From Stramentimicrobium sp964433555 (lineage in GTDB: Bacteria > Atribacterota > Phoenicimicrobiia > Phoenicimicrobiales > Stramentimicrobiaceae): DNA of 64,000 nt. The notes under the pieces were generated by a model. That model worked only from the letters and a program-made list of their open reading frames with translations, had not been told where the DNA came from and ran no database searches. Both the position numbers and the translations under genes were made by a program. Location of the stretch: contig CAYSRG010000004.1 in NCBI GenBank assembly GCA_964433555.1, positions 50,842-114,841 on the forward strand. Reading direction: 5' to 3'. This document shows positions 35,815-45,328 of this stretch, one piece after another (position 1 is the stretch's first letter; each line of letters opens with the position of its first letter).

Positions 35815-36321
35815 ATGTTATCATTGATAAAAGAAAGAAGAAGTATTCGCACCTTCCAAGATAGAGAAGTAGAACCGGAAAAAATTAACCAGATTATTCA
35901 AGCGGCTCTTTTATCTCCATCATCAAAGAATAACCATCCCTGGAAGTTTATTGTTATTGATGATAAGGCAATCCTTTCCAGATTATCCGAAGCAAAAGAA
36001 CAGGGATCCAAATTTTTAGCAAAATCATCTCTCGCCATAGCAATACTGGCTGATCCTAAACAATCTGATGTTTGGGTAGAAGATACTTCCATTGCTGCAA
36101 TATTAATTATACTCACAGCCCAGCACTTAGGTTTGGGCAGTTGCTGGGTACAACTTAGAAAAAGACATACTTCCACCGGTCAGGATTCAGAGGAATATGT
36201 AAAAGGCTTATTGAAAATCCCGTATAATTTGCGTGTTTTATGTCTGGTTGCAATAGGTTATACCGGTGAAATTAAATCAGAAAAGAACATTCCTAAACAA
36301 AAATTGGATGATATTTTCTAA
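35815..36321 (+). CDS. Nitroreductase family protein (short form)
   Basis: A 168-residue member of the nitroreductase fold. RRSIRTFQDREVEP near residue 8 and SPSSKNNHPWKFIVID near 37 are the FMN-binding landmarks, and LGLGSCWVQLRKRH near 105 is the second. This small form, without extra inserted helices, is common in anaerobes. AAAAAGGAGG precedes ATG 35815. It is followed at 63 nt by the patatin-like gene in the same direction. Confidence 0.9.
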   Translation: MLSLIKERRSIRTFQDREVEPEKINQIIQAALLSPSSKNNHPWKFIVIDDKAILSRLSEAKEQGSKFLAKSSLAIAILADPKQSDVWVEDTSIAAILIILTAQHLGLGSCWVQLRKRHTSTGQDSEEYVKGLLKIPYNLRVLCLVAIGYTGEIKSEKNIPKQKLDDIF

Positions 36322-36384
36322 ACTATTATGAAAAGAAATATAGTTCTATAGAACAATAGGTAAAGAGATAGAAAAGGTATTATT

Positions 36385-37641
36385 ATGAAAGAAGAATTTG
36401 GACTGGTTTTAGAGGGCGGAGGTGCCAAGGGTGCTTATGAAATAGGTGCTTGCAAGGCACTTATAGAGATGGATGTTAAGATAACCGGAGTTAGCGGGAC
36501 CTCTGTGGGAGCCTTAAACGGTGCCATGGTGGCTCAGCATGAAATTGATAAAGCTTACCAGCTTTGGCATGATATTCATCCCTTGCAGATTATGAATATT
36601 GATGCAGAGAGATTACAAAAATTAGTTCATTTAGAAATAAAACCGGATGATATTAAATACTATTTAAAGATGTTGGGGGAAATTATTGCTGAAGGCGGGA
36701 TTGATGTTACTCCTTTACAGAAGCTAATTAAAAAACATGTTAATGAGGGAAAGCTACGTAAATCTAATATAATCTTTGGCATGGTTACGGTTTCCTTTAC
36801 CAATCGCAGGGCACTGGAATTATTTGCAGAGGACATTCCCGAAGGTCAGATTGCCGATTATCTTTTTGCCAGTGCCAATTTTCCGCTTTTTCGTTCGGCA
36901 AAAATTGGTGATAAGATCTATTTGGATGGTGGAATCTACGATAATCTACCCATTCGTATGCTGGTTAAAAAGGGTTATAAATCCTTAATTACGATCCAGG
37001 TTGGTGGCATGGGGAGAAAGAGGAAAATAAAATTAGATAATCTCCATGTTATCAATATTGAAGCTAAAGAAAACTTGGGAGGACCATTAAATTTCAATGC
37101 TGAAAAAGCAAGGCATAATTTAAAATTAGGCTATTTTGATGCGTATCGAGTTATGAAAAATTTAGCAGGCCATTATTATTATATTAATTTAGAACATCAA
37201 GAAGATTATTTTGTTGACTATTTCAGTCATCTTAGCCCTGAGCTGGTAGTAAAAGTAGCTAGAACTCTTAGTTTGAAGGAAAATATCCCCTATCGCAGAC
37301 TCCTCTTTGAAAGGATATTACCCAGATTAGTAGAAATATTGAAATTACCAGAAGATAGTAGTTATCAGGATATTGCTCTAACACTGGCCGAAAAGATTGC
37401 CCTGGAAGTCGGATTAGATAGGTTTCGTATCTATTCTTTTTCAGATTTAATTGATTGTCTTACTAAGCAATATAATAAGAGAAAAAAAATTGATGAACAA
37501 AAAGAACATAGTTTAATTTCTCATTTTGGATTTCTTTCCTTGTTTAGCGGAGATAATATTTTGAAAAAATTAGTACAGAATCTACTAAGTGAAGAGATAA
37601 TTAGTTCCTGGAAAGAAGCCCAGAGTAAAAAAGAAGATTAA
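36385..37641 (+). CDS. Patatin-like phospholipase with C-terminal extension
   Basis: A 418-residue acyl hydrolase. The oxyanion motif GGGAKGAYEIG is at residue 11-21, the nucleophile serine in GTSVG near 38-42, and the catalytic Asp in YLDGGIYDNLP near 175. The residual 220 residues form a helical tail of unknown role. It resembles RssA/YlbK-type cytosolic patatins. The full catalytic dyad is present, so it should be active on lipids. It lies just before a decay zone with gene remnants. Confidence 0.9.
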   Translation: MKEEFGLVLEGGGAKGAYEIGACKALIEMDVKITGVSGTSVGALNGAMVAQHEIDKAYQLWHDIHPLQIMNIDAERLQKLVHLEIKPDDIKYYLKMLGEIIAEGGIDVTPLQKLIKKHVNEGKLRKSNIIFGMVTVSFTNRRALELFAEDIPEGQIADYLFASANFPLFRSAKIGDKIYLDGGIYDNLPIRMLVKKGYKSLITIQVGGMGRKRKIKLDNLHVINIEAKENLGGPLNFNAEKARHNLKLGYFDAYRVMKNLAGHYYYINLEHQEDYFVDYFSHLSPELVVKVARTLSLKENIPYRRLLFERILPRLVEILKLPEDSSYQDIALTLAEKIALEVGLDRFRIYSFSDLIDCLTKQYNKRKKIDEQKEHSLISHFGFLSLFSGDNILKKLVQNLLSEEIISSWKEAQSKKED

Positions 37642-37682
37642 AAGTTACCGGTGTGGAGAATTGATGAAGAAAAAGGAGCAGT

Positions 37683-37951
37683 ATGGTGCAGAAAAAATTA
37701 GAAGATTTTTATCAAAAAGTTCTCCTGTTGGATGGAAGTTCCGGATTTTATAGGATTGATCGTTTTAAGGCAGAGGAATATTTTGGCTCGCCTGATTTAG
37801 GTTTATTTTTAGCTGGTAAATATAATAGTTTAAACATTGGTATTGGCTAACTAGTAAGTTCAATTTACCCGGTTCCAATAGACTCTTTTTCACTAATTTG
37901 AATTTTAAAAATGAAATGATTAGGATATTATCTTCAGGAGATATTAATGGG
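37683..37951 (+). pseudogene. Decayed gene start, possibly aldehyde ferredoxin oxidoreductase N-terminal type
   Basis: AAGGAG and ATG 37683 open a 55-codon frame that ends at TAA 37848. The sequence after the stop still looks coding: LVSS in frame, then after a frameshift PGSNRLFFTNLNFKNEMIR. The first part (VLLLDGSSGFYRIDR, LAGKYNSLNIG) recalls the N-terminal domain of tungsten aldehyde ferredoxin oxidoreductases. The stop, frameshift and loss of the rest mark a remnant. The family guess is uncertain; the decay is more secure. Confidence 0.5.
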
Positions 37952-38180
37952 TAAGCCCTGGTCGAACATCGGAACATCTGGCTGGCATTATCCGCACTGG
38001 ATAGGAAATTTTTACCTGGAAGATATTACCAGGAAGGATATGCTAACTTATTTCAACTCCCACCTTACTAGAAATGTGATCTGGAAAGATTAAAATTATT
38101 TATGGTGGAACTACCGGCAGATAAAAAGTATGTTTTTTAAATTTTGTGAACCAAAAAAATCATATTCCTGGCCGGTGATA
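37947..38180 (+). pseudogene. Decayed DUF72 (YecE-like) gene
   Basis: ATG 37947, behind CAGGAG, opens a 48-codon frame containing NIGTSGWHYPHWIGNFY, the N-terminal signature of DUF72 proteins. After TAA 38091, an overlapping frame reads LKLFMVELPADKKYVF, and a further frameshift gives KFCEPKKSYSW, matching the internal LAAF-LPADLRYAFEFR-type region of the family. About 100 residues between the two parts are missing. The gene is thus truncated, internally deleted and frameshifted. Confidence 0.75.
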
Positions 38181-38258
38181 ACAATTCAATAAAATGGTTT
38201 TATTCTATATTTTGTTTATAATTAAAATAATTTAGTAAGATAAAGGAGAAAGATTATT

Positions 38259-38888
38259 ATGAAAAAATTATTTTGGTGGCTTACCATTATACTTCTGTTT
38301 TTATCATATACCGGAGAGTTGACTGCTGAATTGGGGCAGGATAAGAAACAGGGGGAAGAAGATTTTGGGTATAAAATAGACAATTATAAGGCTGATGGAA
38401 TAATTTCCGATGGTGAGTATGAAAACAGGTCAGTTTATAGAGATTTAGAGATTTACTGGTGCAATGATAACAAATATCTTTACATGGCTTTAAGAGGAAA
38501 AATAAAGGGATACATCTCTATTGGATTCCAACCGGGATCTATGATGAAGGATGCTGATATCATTATGGGTTATGTTCAGGATGAAAAGGTAGAGGTATTT
38601 GATTAGTATAGTACCGGTAATTTCGGACCACACCCTGCTGATGAGGAACTGGGTGGAAGTAATGATATTATATCGTACGGAGGGAAAGAATCAAATGATT
38701 ATACTATCATAGAATTTGTGCGTTTGTTAAAGACTGAAGATAAATATGATCATGAGTTGAAATCAGGTAAAAATAAGATTATCTGGGCTTATTCCCATCA
38801 GGATAATCCTAAAGCCAGCCATGTAATCCGAGGTTATGGTGAAATTGAAATAACTTTAGATGAAGAGAGGGAAATACTCAACCTCTAA
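38259..38888 (+). pseudogene. Secreted DOMON-like protein interrupted by an in-frame TAG
   Basis: ATG 38259, behind AAAGGAG, starts a 209-codon frame with a signal peptide (about 1-24). A single TAG at 38604-38606 (codon 116) interrupts it. The rest continues in the same frame to TAA 38888 with clear coding sense: YSTGNFGPHPADEELGGSND and later WAYSHQDNP. The whole resembles a DOMON-type beta-sandwich domain that binds haem or sugar. Either a recent amber mutation has broken it or the codon is read through. It lies 239 nt before the NEW3-ABC operon. Confidence 0.7.
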
Positions 38889-39127
38889 AAATTCTAATAG
38901 AAATATGGGTGGCCTACTTATTAATAAATTTTTAGCAATGGGTAATCTTGACAAGAAAAAAATATTTTATAAAATTTTTAATAGTGAGGAGGAAAATTAT
39001 TTAAAATCAGGTACCTGTGCAACATAAGTTTAAAAAATTAAATGAAACAATTTAATAAACTTTTGGGAAAGCCTTAATTTTAAAATGAAGATTAAAATAA
39101 TCAAACAAGATATAGGAGGTAATATTG

Positions 39128-40390
39128 ATGAATCAAAAAATTAAAGGTTTTTTATTTTTTAACATGGTCTTTTTAATAGCTATTTCTTTGCTTTCTTTTT
39201 CTTCCCTGGCACAGGTAGAACAAGGTGAAAAGTTAGCAAGAGATTTTCTGATTTACAGTCAATTTTCCAATTTAGTATTGGAAGAAGGGCAAAGCGTTGA
39301 TCTTGATGTCAAGTTTATGAACCAGGGAACACAACCGGAGGAAATTATAATTGAACTAATTACCGACCCTGATGCTGAGGATTGGGAGGTGCTTTTGCGT
39401 AATGAAAGCTGGCGAGGCTTTAAAGTTAGACAGATTAATCTTCTCCCTGATGATCCTGACAATAGTAAAGCTCTAAATCTGCATATTGAAGCACCTGAAG
39501 AGATTAAAGAAGAACAGAAAGAGTATATTTTCACCATTAAAGCAGAAACTATTGATAGGCAGCTTATGCGATCTCTGGATATTATAGTTGCTGCCACGGG
39601 CAAAGTAGAAGAAGAACAGAAAGAAGAGACTAATGAAATCTTATTAAGTACTAAATATCCGGTAATGGAAGCCGCCTCTGGTAAGACAATGAAATATGAA
39701 ATTGAGGTGAAAAATCAGACTGAGGAGGATCAGGTGATGGATTTTGCAGTTGAACTTCCTCAAGGCTGGAGAGCTTCAATCAGTCCCAGATGGAGAGAAG
39801 AAGAAAAGATTTCAGCCATAAAGATCAATAAGGCAGGTACGGAGACCCTCTTGCTAACGATTACTCCACCCTTTACTGCTGAACAGAAGGAATATGAACT
39901 GAGACTTATTGCCAGAACGGGTGAGCTGGAAAAGTCTCTTGATTTGAGAGCAGTTGTTAGCGGAACCTATACCCTGAATCTGGGAACAGAAACCGGTAAC
40001 TTAAAGCTAACTACCGTTTCAGGTGAAGAAAAAGAATTTACCTTTTATATATGGAATGAAGGTTCTGCCTCCATAGATAATGTTGCCTTCTATGGCACTA
40101 CTCCTCAGGGATGGGAAGTAAAATTTAATCCGGAAAAGATGGTCGAATTACCCTCTATTGTACAGACGCAGCAACCGGAAAAAATTACCATGAGTGTCAA
40201 TGTTCCCCAAAATACGGTACCAGGTGATTATATGATTACAGTTAATGCAGCAGGAACCCAGGATCAAAAAAAGATTGAATTCAGAACCACAGTTCAGGTT
40301 CCTACCAAATGGGGCTGGATTGGAGTGCTAATTATAATTGCTATTCTGGCCATCTTATTAGGTATTTTCCTGAAATTGAGACGAAGATAG
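39128..40390 (+). CDS. NEW3-domain (COG1470-like) membrane-anchored protein
   Basis: A 420-residue extracytoplasmic protein with an N-terminal signal peptide (about 1-30), three repeated NEW3/CARDB-like beta-sandwich segments and a C-terminal membrane helix (about 397-417) ending KLRRR. The repeats share patterns such as QGWRASISPRW and QGWEVKFNPEKM. ATG 39128 has AGGAGG 8 nt upstream. It is followed at 13 nt by an ABC-2 ATPase and permease. This gene order is common and implies the protein works with that transporter at the cell surface, but its partner is unknown. Confidence 0.85.
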   Translation: MNQKIKGFLFFNMVFLIAISLLSFSSLAQVEQGEKLARDFLIYSQFSNLVLEEGQSVDLDVKFMNQGTQPEEIIIELITDPDAEDWEVLLRNESWRGFKVRQINLLPDDPDNSKALNLHIEAPEEIKEEQKEYIFTIKAETIDRQLMRSLDIIVAATGKVEEEQKEETNEILLSTKYPVMEAASGKTMKYEIEVKNQTEEDQVMDFAVELPQGWRASISPRWREEEKISAIKINKAGTETLLLTITPPFTAEQKEYELRLIARTGELEKSLDLRAVVSGTYTLNLGTETGNLKLTTVSGEEKEFTFYIWNEGSASIDNVAFYGTTPQGWEVKFNPEKMVELPSIVQTQQPEKITMSVNVPQNTVPGDYMITVNAAGTQDQKKIEFRTTVQVPTKWGWIGVLIIIAILAILLGIFLKLRRR

Positions 40391-40403
40391 GGGAATAAAA
40401 AAA

Positions 40404-41261
40404 ATGAAACCAACTCAGACCATATTAGAAACCAAAAATTTATCCAAGATATACAATGGAACACTGGTGGTTGATAATCTAAATTTAAAGATAGAAGAAG
40501 GGGAGATTTTTGGCTTTCTTGGCCCCAACGGTGCTGGCAAGACGACTACAATTTTGATGATTCTGGGATTAACAGAACCCAGCTCAGGAGAAGTAAGCGT
40601 TTTTGGATATAATTCAACCAGAGAGCCCTTGAGGGTAAAAAGAATAACCAGCTATCTTCCAGAGAATGTAGGTTTTTATGAAGATTTAACTGCCTGGGAA
40701 AATTTAGCCTATGTTGCTCGCTTGAATCGTATTCCTGAAAAAGAAGCCAGTGAAAGAATTGAGGAAGTATTATCCCTGATAGGATTAACAGAGGTCAAAA
40801 ATCTGGAAGTAGGAAAGTTTTCTAAAGGTATGAAACAGAGATTAGGATTGGGTACTGTTTTTGTAAAAAAACCAAAATTAGCCATATTGGATGAGCCTAC
40901 TACTGGAATTGATCCTCAGGGAGTAGAAGAAATTTTAGAATTAATAACAAAAGTAAATCGGGAAGAAAATATAACTATCTTTTTATGCTCTCATCTTCTT
41001 TACCAGGTGCAGCAGATTTGTACCAAGATAGGAATTTTTTCCAAAGGTAAAATGGTTGCCATGGGTTCATTGCCAGAGATAAGTAAAAAAATATTAACTA
41101 AAAAAAATAATCTGTTAGAGATTAGTTTTAATGATAACCAGGATGCCTCTCAACTAATTGCCAGTATTCAAAAATTAGATGGTGTCTTGAAGGTAGAAAA
41201 GAGGGCAGAGGATATCTCACTGGAAAAAATCTATACTAAATATTTTCAGGAGGGCAATTAA
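40404..41261 (+). CDS. ABC-2 transporter ATP-binding protein
   Basis: A 285-residue ATPase of the CcmA/NosF type. Walker A is GPNGAGKTT near residue 40, the signature is FSKGMKQRLGLG near 138, Walker B is LAILDEPTTGIDP near 158, and the switch His lies in CSHLL. All catalytic residues are present. It drives the permease encoded 2 nt downstream. With the NEW3 protein it forms a three-gene export or membrane-remodelling operon. Confidence 0.93.
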   Translation: MKPTQTILETKNLSKIYNGTLVVDNLNLKIEEGEIFGFLGPNGAGKTTTILMILGLTEPSSGEVSVFGYNSTREPLRVKRITSYLPENVGFYEDLTAWENLAYVARLNRIPEKEASERIEEVLSLIGLTEVKNLEVGKFSKGMKQRLGLGTVFVKKPKLAILDEPTTGIDPQGVEEILELITKVNREENITIFLCSHLLYQVQQICTKIGIFSKGKMVAMGSLPEISKKILTKKNNLLEISFNDNQDASQLIASIQKLDGVLKVEKRAEDISLEKIYTKYFQEGN

Positions 41262-41263
41262 TC

Positions 41264-42205
41264 ATGTCAGGATTAAGCATTGTTTACTGGAAGGAATTGG
41301 CTGATTATTTAGGCAGCAGGAAATTTATCATACTTTTTCTAATTGTAGCCCTTACTGCTGGTACTATTATTTATGTTATGCATCAATCAGTGAGTAGCGA
41401 TGTCAGTCAATTTATTGGTGAATACCTTTTTCTGAAACTATTTACCTTTTCTGCTGGGACCCTTCCTTCCTTCATTTTTTTTGTCAGCTTTTTTGGTCCT
41501 TTAATCGGGATTATCTTTGGATTTGATGCTGTGAATAGTGAGCGTTCCGGTGGGACGATGAGTATGGTGTTATCACAGCCGATTTATCGAGATGCCCTGA
41601 TTAATGGTAAGTTCTTAGCTGGAATAACTACTATTGCCATAATGTTAATCAGCATTATAATGATTATTTTTGGTCTGGAAATGATAGTATTTGGAATTAT
41701 TCCCACTATGCAAGAATTAGCCCGAATAGGCTTATTCTTCTTGTTAAGCATTGTTTATATTGGATTCTGGATGGGTTTGGGAATTCTTTTTTCTATCGTT
41801 TTCCGACAGACAGCAACATCCGCTCTGGTTTCAATAATGGTGTGGATATTCTTTTCCTTTTTTATTCTAATGGTTGCCAATGTCATTGCTGATCAGATGG
41901 TTCCTCTGGGGACTGATGCTACTCTGGAACTGGTGTCTAAAAATGAGAATATCAGGAATATGATTTTACGAGTATCACCTTTGATACTATTCCAGGAATG
42001 CACAACAGCCATACTAAATCCTTCCATTAGGTTTTTTGGCATTACTACTGCCTTAAAGAATTTGGAAGTAATACCCAATCCACTTAGTATTGGTCAGAGT
42101 ATTTTAGTGGTTTGGCCGCAGTTTGTTATTTTAATAGCGTTAATATTAATTTGTTTTGCTGTTTCTTATGTGGTGTTTATGCGCCAAGAAATTCGTTCTA
42201 CTTAG
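41264..42205 (+). CDS. ABC-2 type permease (NosY-like)
   Basis: A 313-residue membrane protein with six predicted helices. The N-terminal WKELADYLGSRKFI, the GIIFGFDAVNSERSGGTMSMVLSQPI region near residue 85, and the last helix before MRQEIRST match ABC-2 permeases such as NosY. It begins 2 nt after the ATPase stop, and a bidirectional terminator follows. Export substrate unknown. Confidence 0.92.
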   Translation: MSGLSIVYWKELADYLGSRKFIILFLIVALTAGTIIYVMHQSVSSDVSQFIGEYLFLKLFTFSAGTLPSFIFFVSFFGPLIGIIFGFDAVNSERSGGTMSMVLSQPIYRDALINGKFLAGITTIAIMLISIIMIIFGLEMIVFGIIPTMQELARIGLFFLLSIVYIGFWMGLGILFSIVFRQTATSALVSIMVWIFFSFFILMVANVIADQMVPLGTDATLELVSKNENIRNMILRVSPLILFQECTTAILNPSIRFFGITTALKNLEVIPNPLSIGQSILVVWPQFVILIALILICFAVSYVVFMRQEIRST

Positions 42206-42256
42206 GCTTAAGATTATAATTTAAGATAATAAATTTATTGTTTTTGCTATCAAAAG

Positions 42257-42306
42257 AAAAGATTGAGGAAGTGATAATATAAAATTTTCACCTTCTCAAT
42301 CTTTTT
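42257..42306 (+). terminator. Terminator between convergent genes
   Basis: AAAAGATTGAG (42257-42267) pairs with CTCAATCTTTTT (42295-42306), with a partly paired inner section (GAAGTGA / TTCACCT). The A-rich and T-rich arms would let it act in both directions. It lies between the ABC-2 permease and the minus-strand queH. Confidence 0.8.
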
Positions 42307-42964
42307 AAGTATTTTTGAAATTATTTGAATTATTTTTAGAAAAGATACATCCACAATAATTTTGACGGTAGAGCTGGTATTGATGGGATAGCATAACGGA
42401 ACGTTCGAAACCGCTTTTCTTTTTAAAGTCACTGAATAAATATCCCAGTTGGTAGGTAGAGGCAATATTATAGCCAAGCCGGTTAATTAACTTAACATTT
42501 TTATGAGGACTGACAGTCAGGGTGGTGGTAAAGTAGGGGAATCCTGATTGAGAAGCATATTGAGCTGTTTTCTCCAGACGCAATTCATAACACTTTAAAC
42601 AACGTTTTTGACCCTCTTTTTCCTGTTCCAGACCCTTTACTCTTTGAAAAAAGATATCTGGTTCATAAGAACCAACAACCAATTTTACTTCATTCTTTAC
42701 CAGGAGCTTCTTAATAAGTTTAATTTGTTCCTTTAATCTTTTTTTATATTCAGCTTCTGGATGAATGTTAGGATTATAAAAGAAGACAGTCACTAAAAAA
42801 TAAGTAGATAGATATTCTATTACATAGCTACTACAGGGAGCACAACAACTGTGAAGTAAAAGCTTGGGAGGATATTTTTCTTTTTTTATTTCATTGATTT
42901 TTCTATCCAGCCATTGCTGAAAAGACACTTTTGATAAAGCATTATTATTCATCTTCCTAACCAT
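42305..42964 (-). CDS. queH: Epoxyqueuosine reductase QueH
   Basis: A 219-residue protein of the former DUF208 family that catalyses the last step of queuosine synthesis in tRNA, independent of cobalamin. The cysteine motifs are visible: HSCCAPCSSY near residue 39, RCLKCYELRLEKTA near 122, and YCGC near 205. FYNPNIHPEAEYKKR is a further family landmark. Its start overlaps the end of the upstream transporter gene by 16 nt, so the two are cotranscribed on the minus strand. Confidence 0.93.
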   Translation of the reverse strand: MVRKMNNNALSKVSFQQWLDRKINEIKKEKYPPKLLLHSCCAPCSSYVIEYLSTYFLVTVFFYNPNIHPEAEYKKRLKEQIKLIKKLLVKNEVKLVVGSYEPDIFFQRVKGLEQEKEGQKRCLKCYELRLEKTAQYASQSGFPYFTTTLTVSPHKNVKLINRLGYNIASTYQLGYLFSDFKKKSGFERSVMLSHQYQLYRQNYCGCIFSKNNSNNFKNT

Positions 42965-43833
42965 ATCATGTAAAGAGCATAGACTACACTGATAATAGCA
43001 CCGGGGATTGAAGTTGCCTGGTCAAAAAGGGTAATGGCTAAGGCTGCAGCAAAGCCCCCATTTTTAATAGTTCCCAGCAGAATCATGCTGATTGCTTCAC
43101 TCTCTTTTAGGTTTAATTTTTTAAAAATCAATTGAAGCAGATAAAACAAGGGAAAGGTAGTTAGCAGCGCGATTAGGGAAATTATGATTAGATTATGGTA
43201 ATTCTGGAAAAAGCTTACCTGGTTTAAGCCAATTACCGTAGCAATGACTACAAAGAAACCCCAGTTAACTATGGTTCCTTTCCATGATTTTAGAAAAAGG
43301 AGAATCTTTTCTTGTTGTAATATTCTGGAAAAGATAATTGGCAAAATAATCAGATAGAATAAATTGAAAATTAATTGGGAGACTGGAAAATTTTGAGCTT
43401 TGGTAAGTAAAAGTAACAGGGTAGGAGTAATAATTATTGCCGACAGATAAGCACCAAAGGTAGCAAACAGGGATAATAATACATTACCGGATAGTATAGC
43501 TGAAAAAGGAATGATTGCTACTCCGGGGGGAGCAGCAGCAACCATAATCATACCTATTCTTAACTTAGCATCAGGAATAAAAAGAAAAGTGAGCAGGATG
43601 ATAAGAGAGCTTAATACGAAGTAGTTCATTAATATCCCCAGAAGAAGTGGTCTGGATAGCTGTTTCCATTGTAACATATCTTTGGTAGATATGTCTGATA
43701 AGGACACTGTCATTACCAGAGCCAGGGCAGGAATGGTTAATGATTTGGTATATTGTGCCAGGTCAGGTAAGAATAAACCCATGACAAAAGCAAGTGGTAG
43801 AATAAAATTACGATTTTTTAAAAAACCTAGCAT
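42949..43833 (-). CDS. Bile acid:sodium symporter (BASS) family transporter
   Basis: A 294-residue membrane protein with about nine or ten helices. GMIMVAAAPPGVAIIPFSAI near residue 115 matches the conserved substrate-region motif of BASS-type transporters, and IPALALVMTVSL near 35 matches the first helix pair. The substrate cannot be inferred. It is transcribed with queH; the two have no obvious functional link. Confidence 0.85.
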   Translation of the reverse strand: MLGFLKNRNFILPLAFVMGLFLPDLAQYTKSLTIPALALVMTVSLSDISTKDMLQWKQLSRPLLLGILMNYFVLSSLIILLTFLFIPDAKLRIGMIMVAAAPPGVAIIPFSAILSGNVLLSLFATFGAYLSAIIITPTLLLLLTKAQNFPVSQLIFNLFYLIILPIIFSRILQQEKILLFLKSWKGTIVNWGFFVVIATVIGLNQVSFFQNYHNLIIISLIALLTTFPLFYLLQLIFKKLNLKESEAISMILLGTIKNGGFAAALAITLFDQATSIPGAIISVVYALYMIWLGR

Positions 43834-43904
43834 TGATGACTTTCTCTACTTTCTTTTTCAGAATGGAAATATAATATAAATAATATTGCTGTAATGAAAA
43901 TATT

Positions 43905-43933
43905 TTGTCAAAGAGAATCTCAATCATTATAAT
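43905..43933 (+). promoter_or_regulatory. Sigma-70-type promoter for the YbhN-like gene
   Basis: TTGTCA (43905-43910), 17 nt, TATAAT (43928-43933) is a close match to consensus at ideal spacing. The nearest downstream gene is at 44124, which implies a leader of about 180 nt. The same region is also upstream of the divergent BASS transporter gene. Confidence 0.65.
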
Positions 43934-44123
43934 ATAAAATCATTATAAGATAAAGATAACACATTCCAATCTATCGTATATTATCAGAATTTTTTGAATT
44001 TCTAATACTATAAAGTGTTCTTTTCTAAATAAAAATGATACATACTCAGATTCAGGGATTCTCCAGGGTAATTATTCTCGCTTTATATCCCAAATTATTA
44101 GTAAAGACAGAAAAGGAGAAAAG

Positions 44124-45161
44124 TTGAAACAACCTGTTTTTGGCCGTAAAAAGATAATTAAAGGATTGATTGTTTCTTTAATTATCGGGATCTCTGTGTT
44201 TTTACTAGTTTTTTTAATTACCATTGACAGGAATACTATAAAGAGCTTGCAATATATGGATGAAAAATTTCTATTGTTAGCAACAATAGCTATTTTTTTA
44301 ACTGTTGTGATTGAAGCTTTAAGGATACAGGTAATTTCACAAGCTATTGGCGAGACTATTAGTTTCTGGATCTCAGTCAAGATCTTCTATATCAGTTTTT
44401 TTCTAGGCGGTATAACTCCATATTTTTCTGGTGCTATTCCGGGACAGGTATTCTTATTTAATCAACATGGTATCTCTGCCGGCAAGGGTATATTAATTGC
44501 TACCATAAGACCAATTATAAAATCTATTATTTTTCTGGTTATTGCTCCAATACTATTTTTTTATTTCAGGGACTTATTAGAGGAGTATGAGCTATTATCC
44601 TGGTTTTTGCTGATGGTAGCCATAGGTTTTTCAGCAATGGTTATATCTGTTTTTGCACTGTCAGTGAGAAATCCTCAAAGATTGGAATTGCTACTTAGAA
44701 GAATAGAAAAGATAACCTTTCTGAATAATTTTTTTTCTAAACCAGCTGTCCAGCAAAGATGGGAAGTAATAATATCACAGATTAGGTTGTTTCAGAGAAG
44801 TTACCATCTCTTATTAAAACATCCTGAAAAAATAGTGATGGCTTTTCTTTATACTTTTTTATACTGGTTAATTTACTTTTCCATTGCACCTCTACTCTTA
44901 TTAGCAATGGAAATTCAATTAGCTTTTACCCTGGTACTGGCAATACAAATTTTAATTTTTTTTCTTTTACCTTATTTACCTACTCCTGGAGGAAGCGGCG
45001 CTGCTGAACTAGGATTTGTTTCTCTTTTCTCTTTTTTTATGCCTTCCCATCTACTGGGAATATATGTAGGAGGGTGGCGGTTATTTACTTTTTATCTAAA
45101 TATAATAATTGGCGCTCTGTTAAGTTTAAGTTTATTAAAAGATTGGATGGTGAGAAAATAG
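44124..45161 (+). CDS. YbhN/LPG-synthase-TM family flippase-like membrane protein
   Basis: A 345-residue protein with about eight helices of the UPF0104 / lysylphosphatidylglycerol-synthase TM family. Landmarks are FFLGGITPYFSGAIPGQ near residue 92 and YLPTPGGSGAAELGFVSLF near 285. Family members are proposed to move lipids across the membrane; the catalytic lysyl-transferase domain of MprF is absent. Start is TTG 44124 behind AAAGGAG. It is monocistronic, ending at a strong terminator. Confidence 0.9.
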   Translation: MKQPVFGRKKIIKGLIVSLIIGISVFLLVFLITIDRNTIKSLQYMDEKFLLLATIAIFLTVVIEALRIQVISQAIGETISFWISVKIFYISFFLGGITPYFSGAIPGQVFLFNQHGISAGKGILIATIRPIIKSIIFLVIAPILFFYFRDLLEEYELLSWFLLMVAIGFSAMVISVFALSVRNPQRLELLLRRIEKITFLNNFFSKPAVQQRWEVIISQIRLFQRSYHLLLKHPEKIVMAFLYTFLYWLIYFSIAPLLLLAMEIQLAFTLVLAIQILIFFLLPYLPTPGGSGAAELGFVSLFSFFMPSHLLGIYVGGWRLFTFYLNIIIGALLSLSLLKDWMVRK

Positions 45162-45193
45162 GGACTTTAATTTAAAGTAATTATTTAATTAAG

Positions 45194-45231
45194 GACCGGA
45201 ATAAAAAACTTTATAAATTTTTATTCCGGTC
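45194..45231 (+). terminator. Bidirectional terminator
   Basis: GACCGGAATAAAAA (45194-45207) and TTTTTATTCCGGTC (45218-45231) form a perfect 14-bp stem with a 10-nt loop. It lies between two convergent genes and could stop transcription in both directions. Confidence 0.8.
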
Positions 45232-45328
45232 TAGTTGTATTTATTTAAGGTTTTTTCCTAGTATAGGAATTTTTTGAAATTCCGATATCAGGAAAAGATC
45301 TTTGTATATAAAAAACAAAATATGCTAA

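Noticed and set aside
37947..38093. A complete small gene encoding a 48-residue protein
   Set aside because: Its sequence is the N-terminus of DUF72 and further DUF72-like fragments follow in other frames, so it is a remnant.
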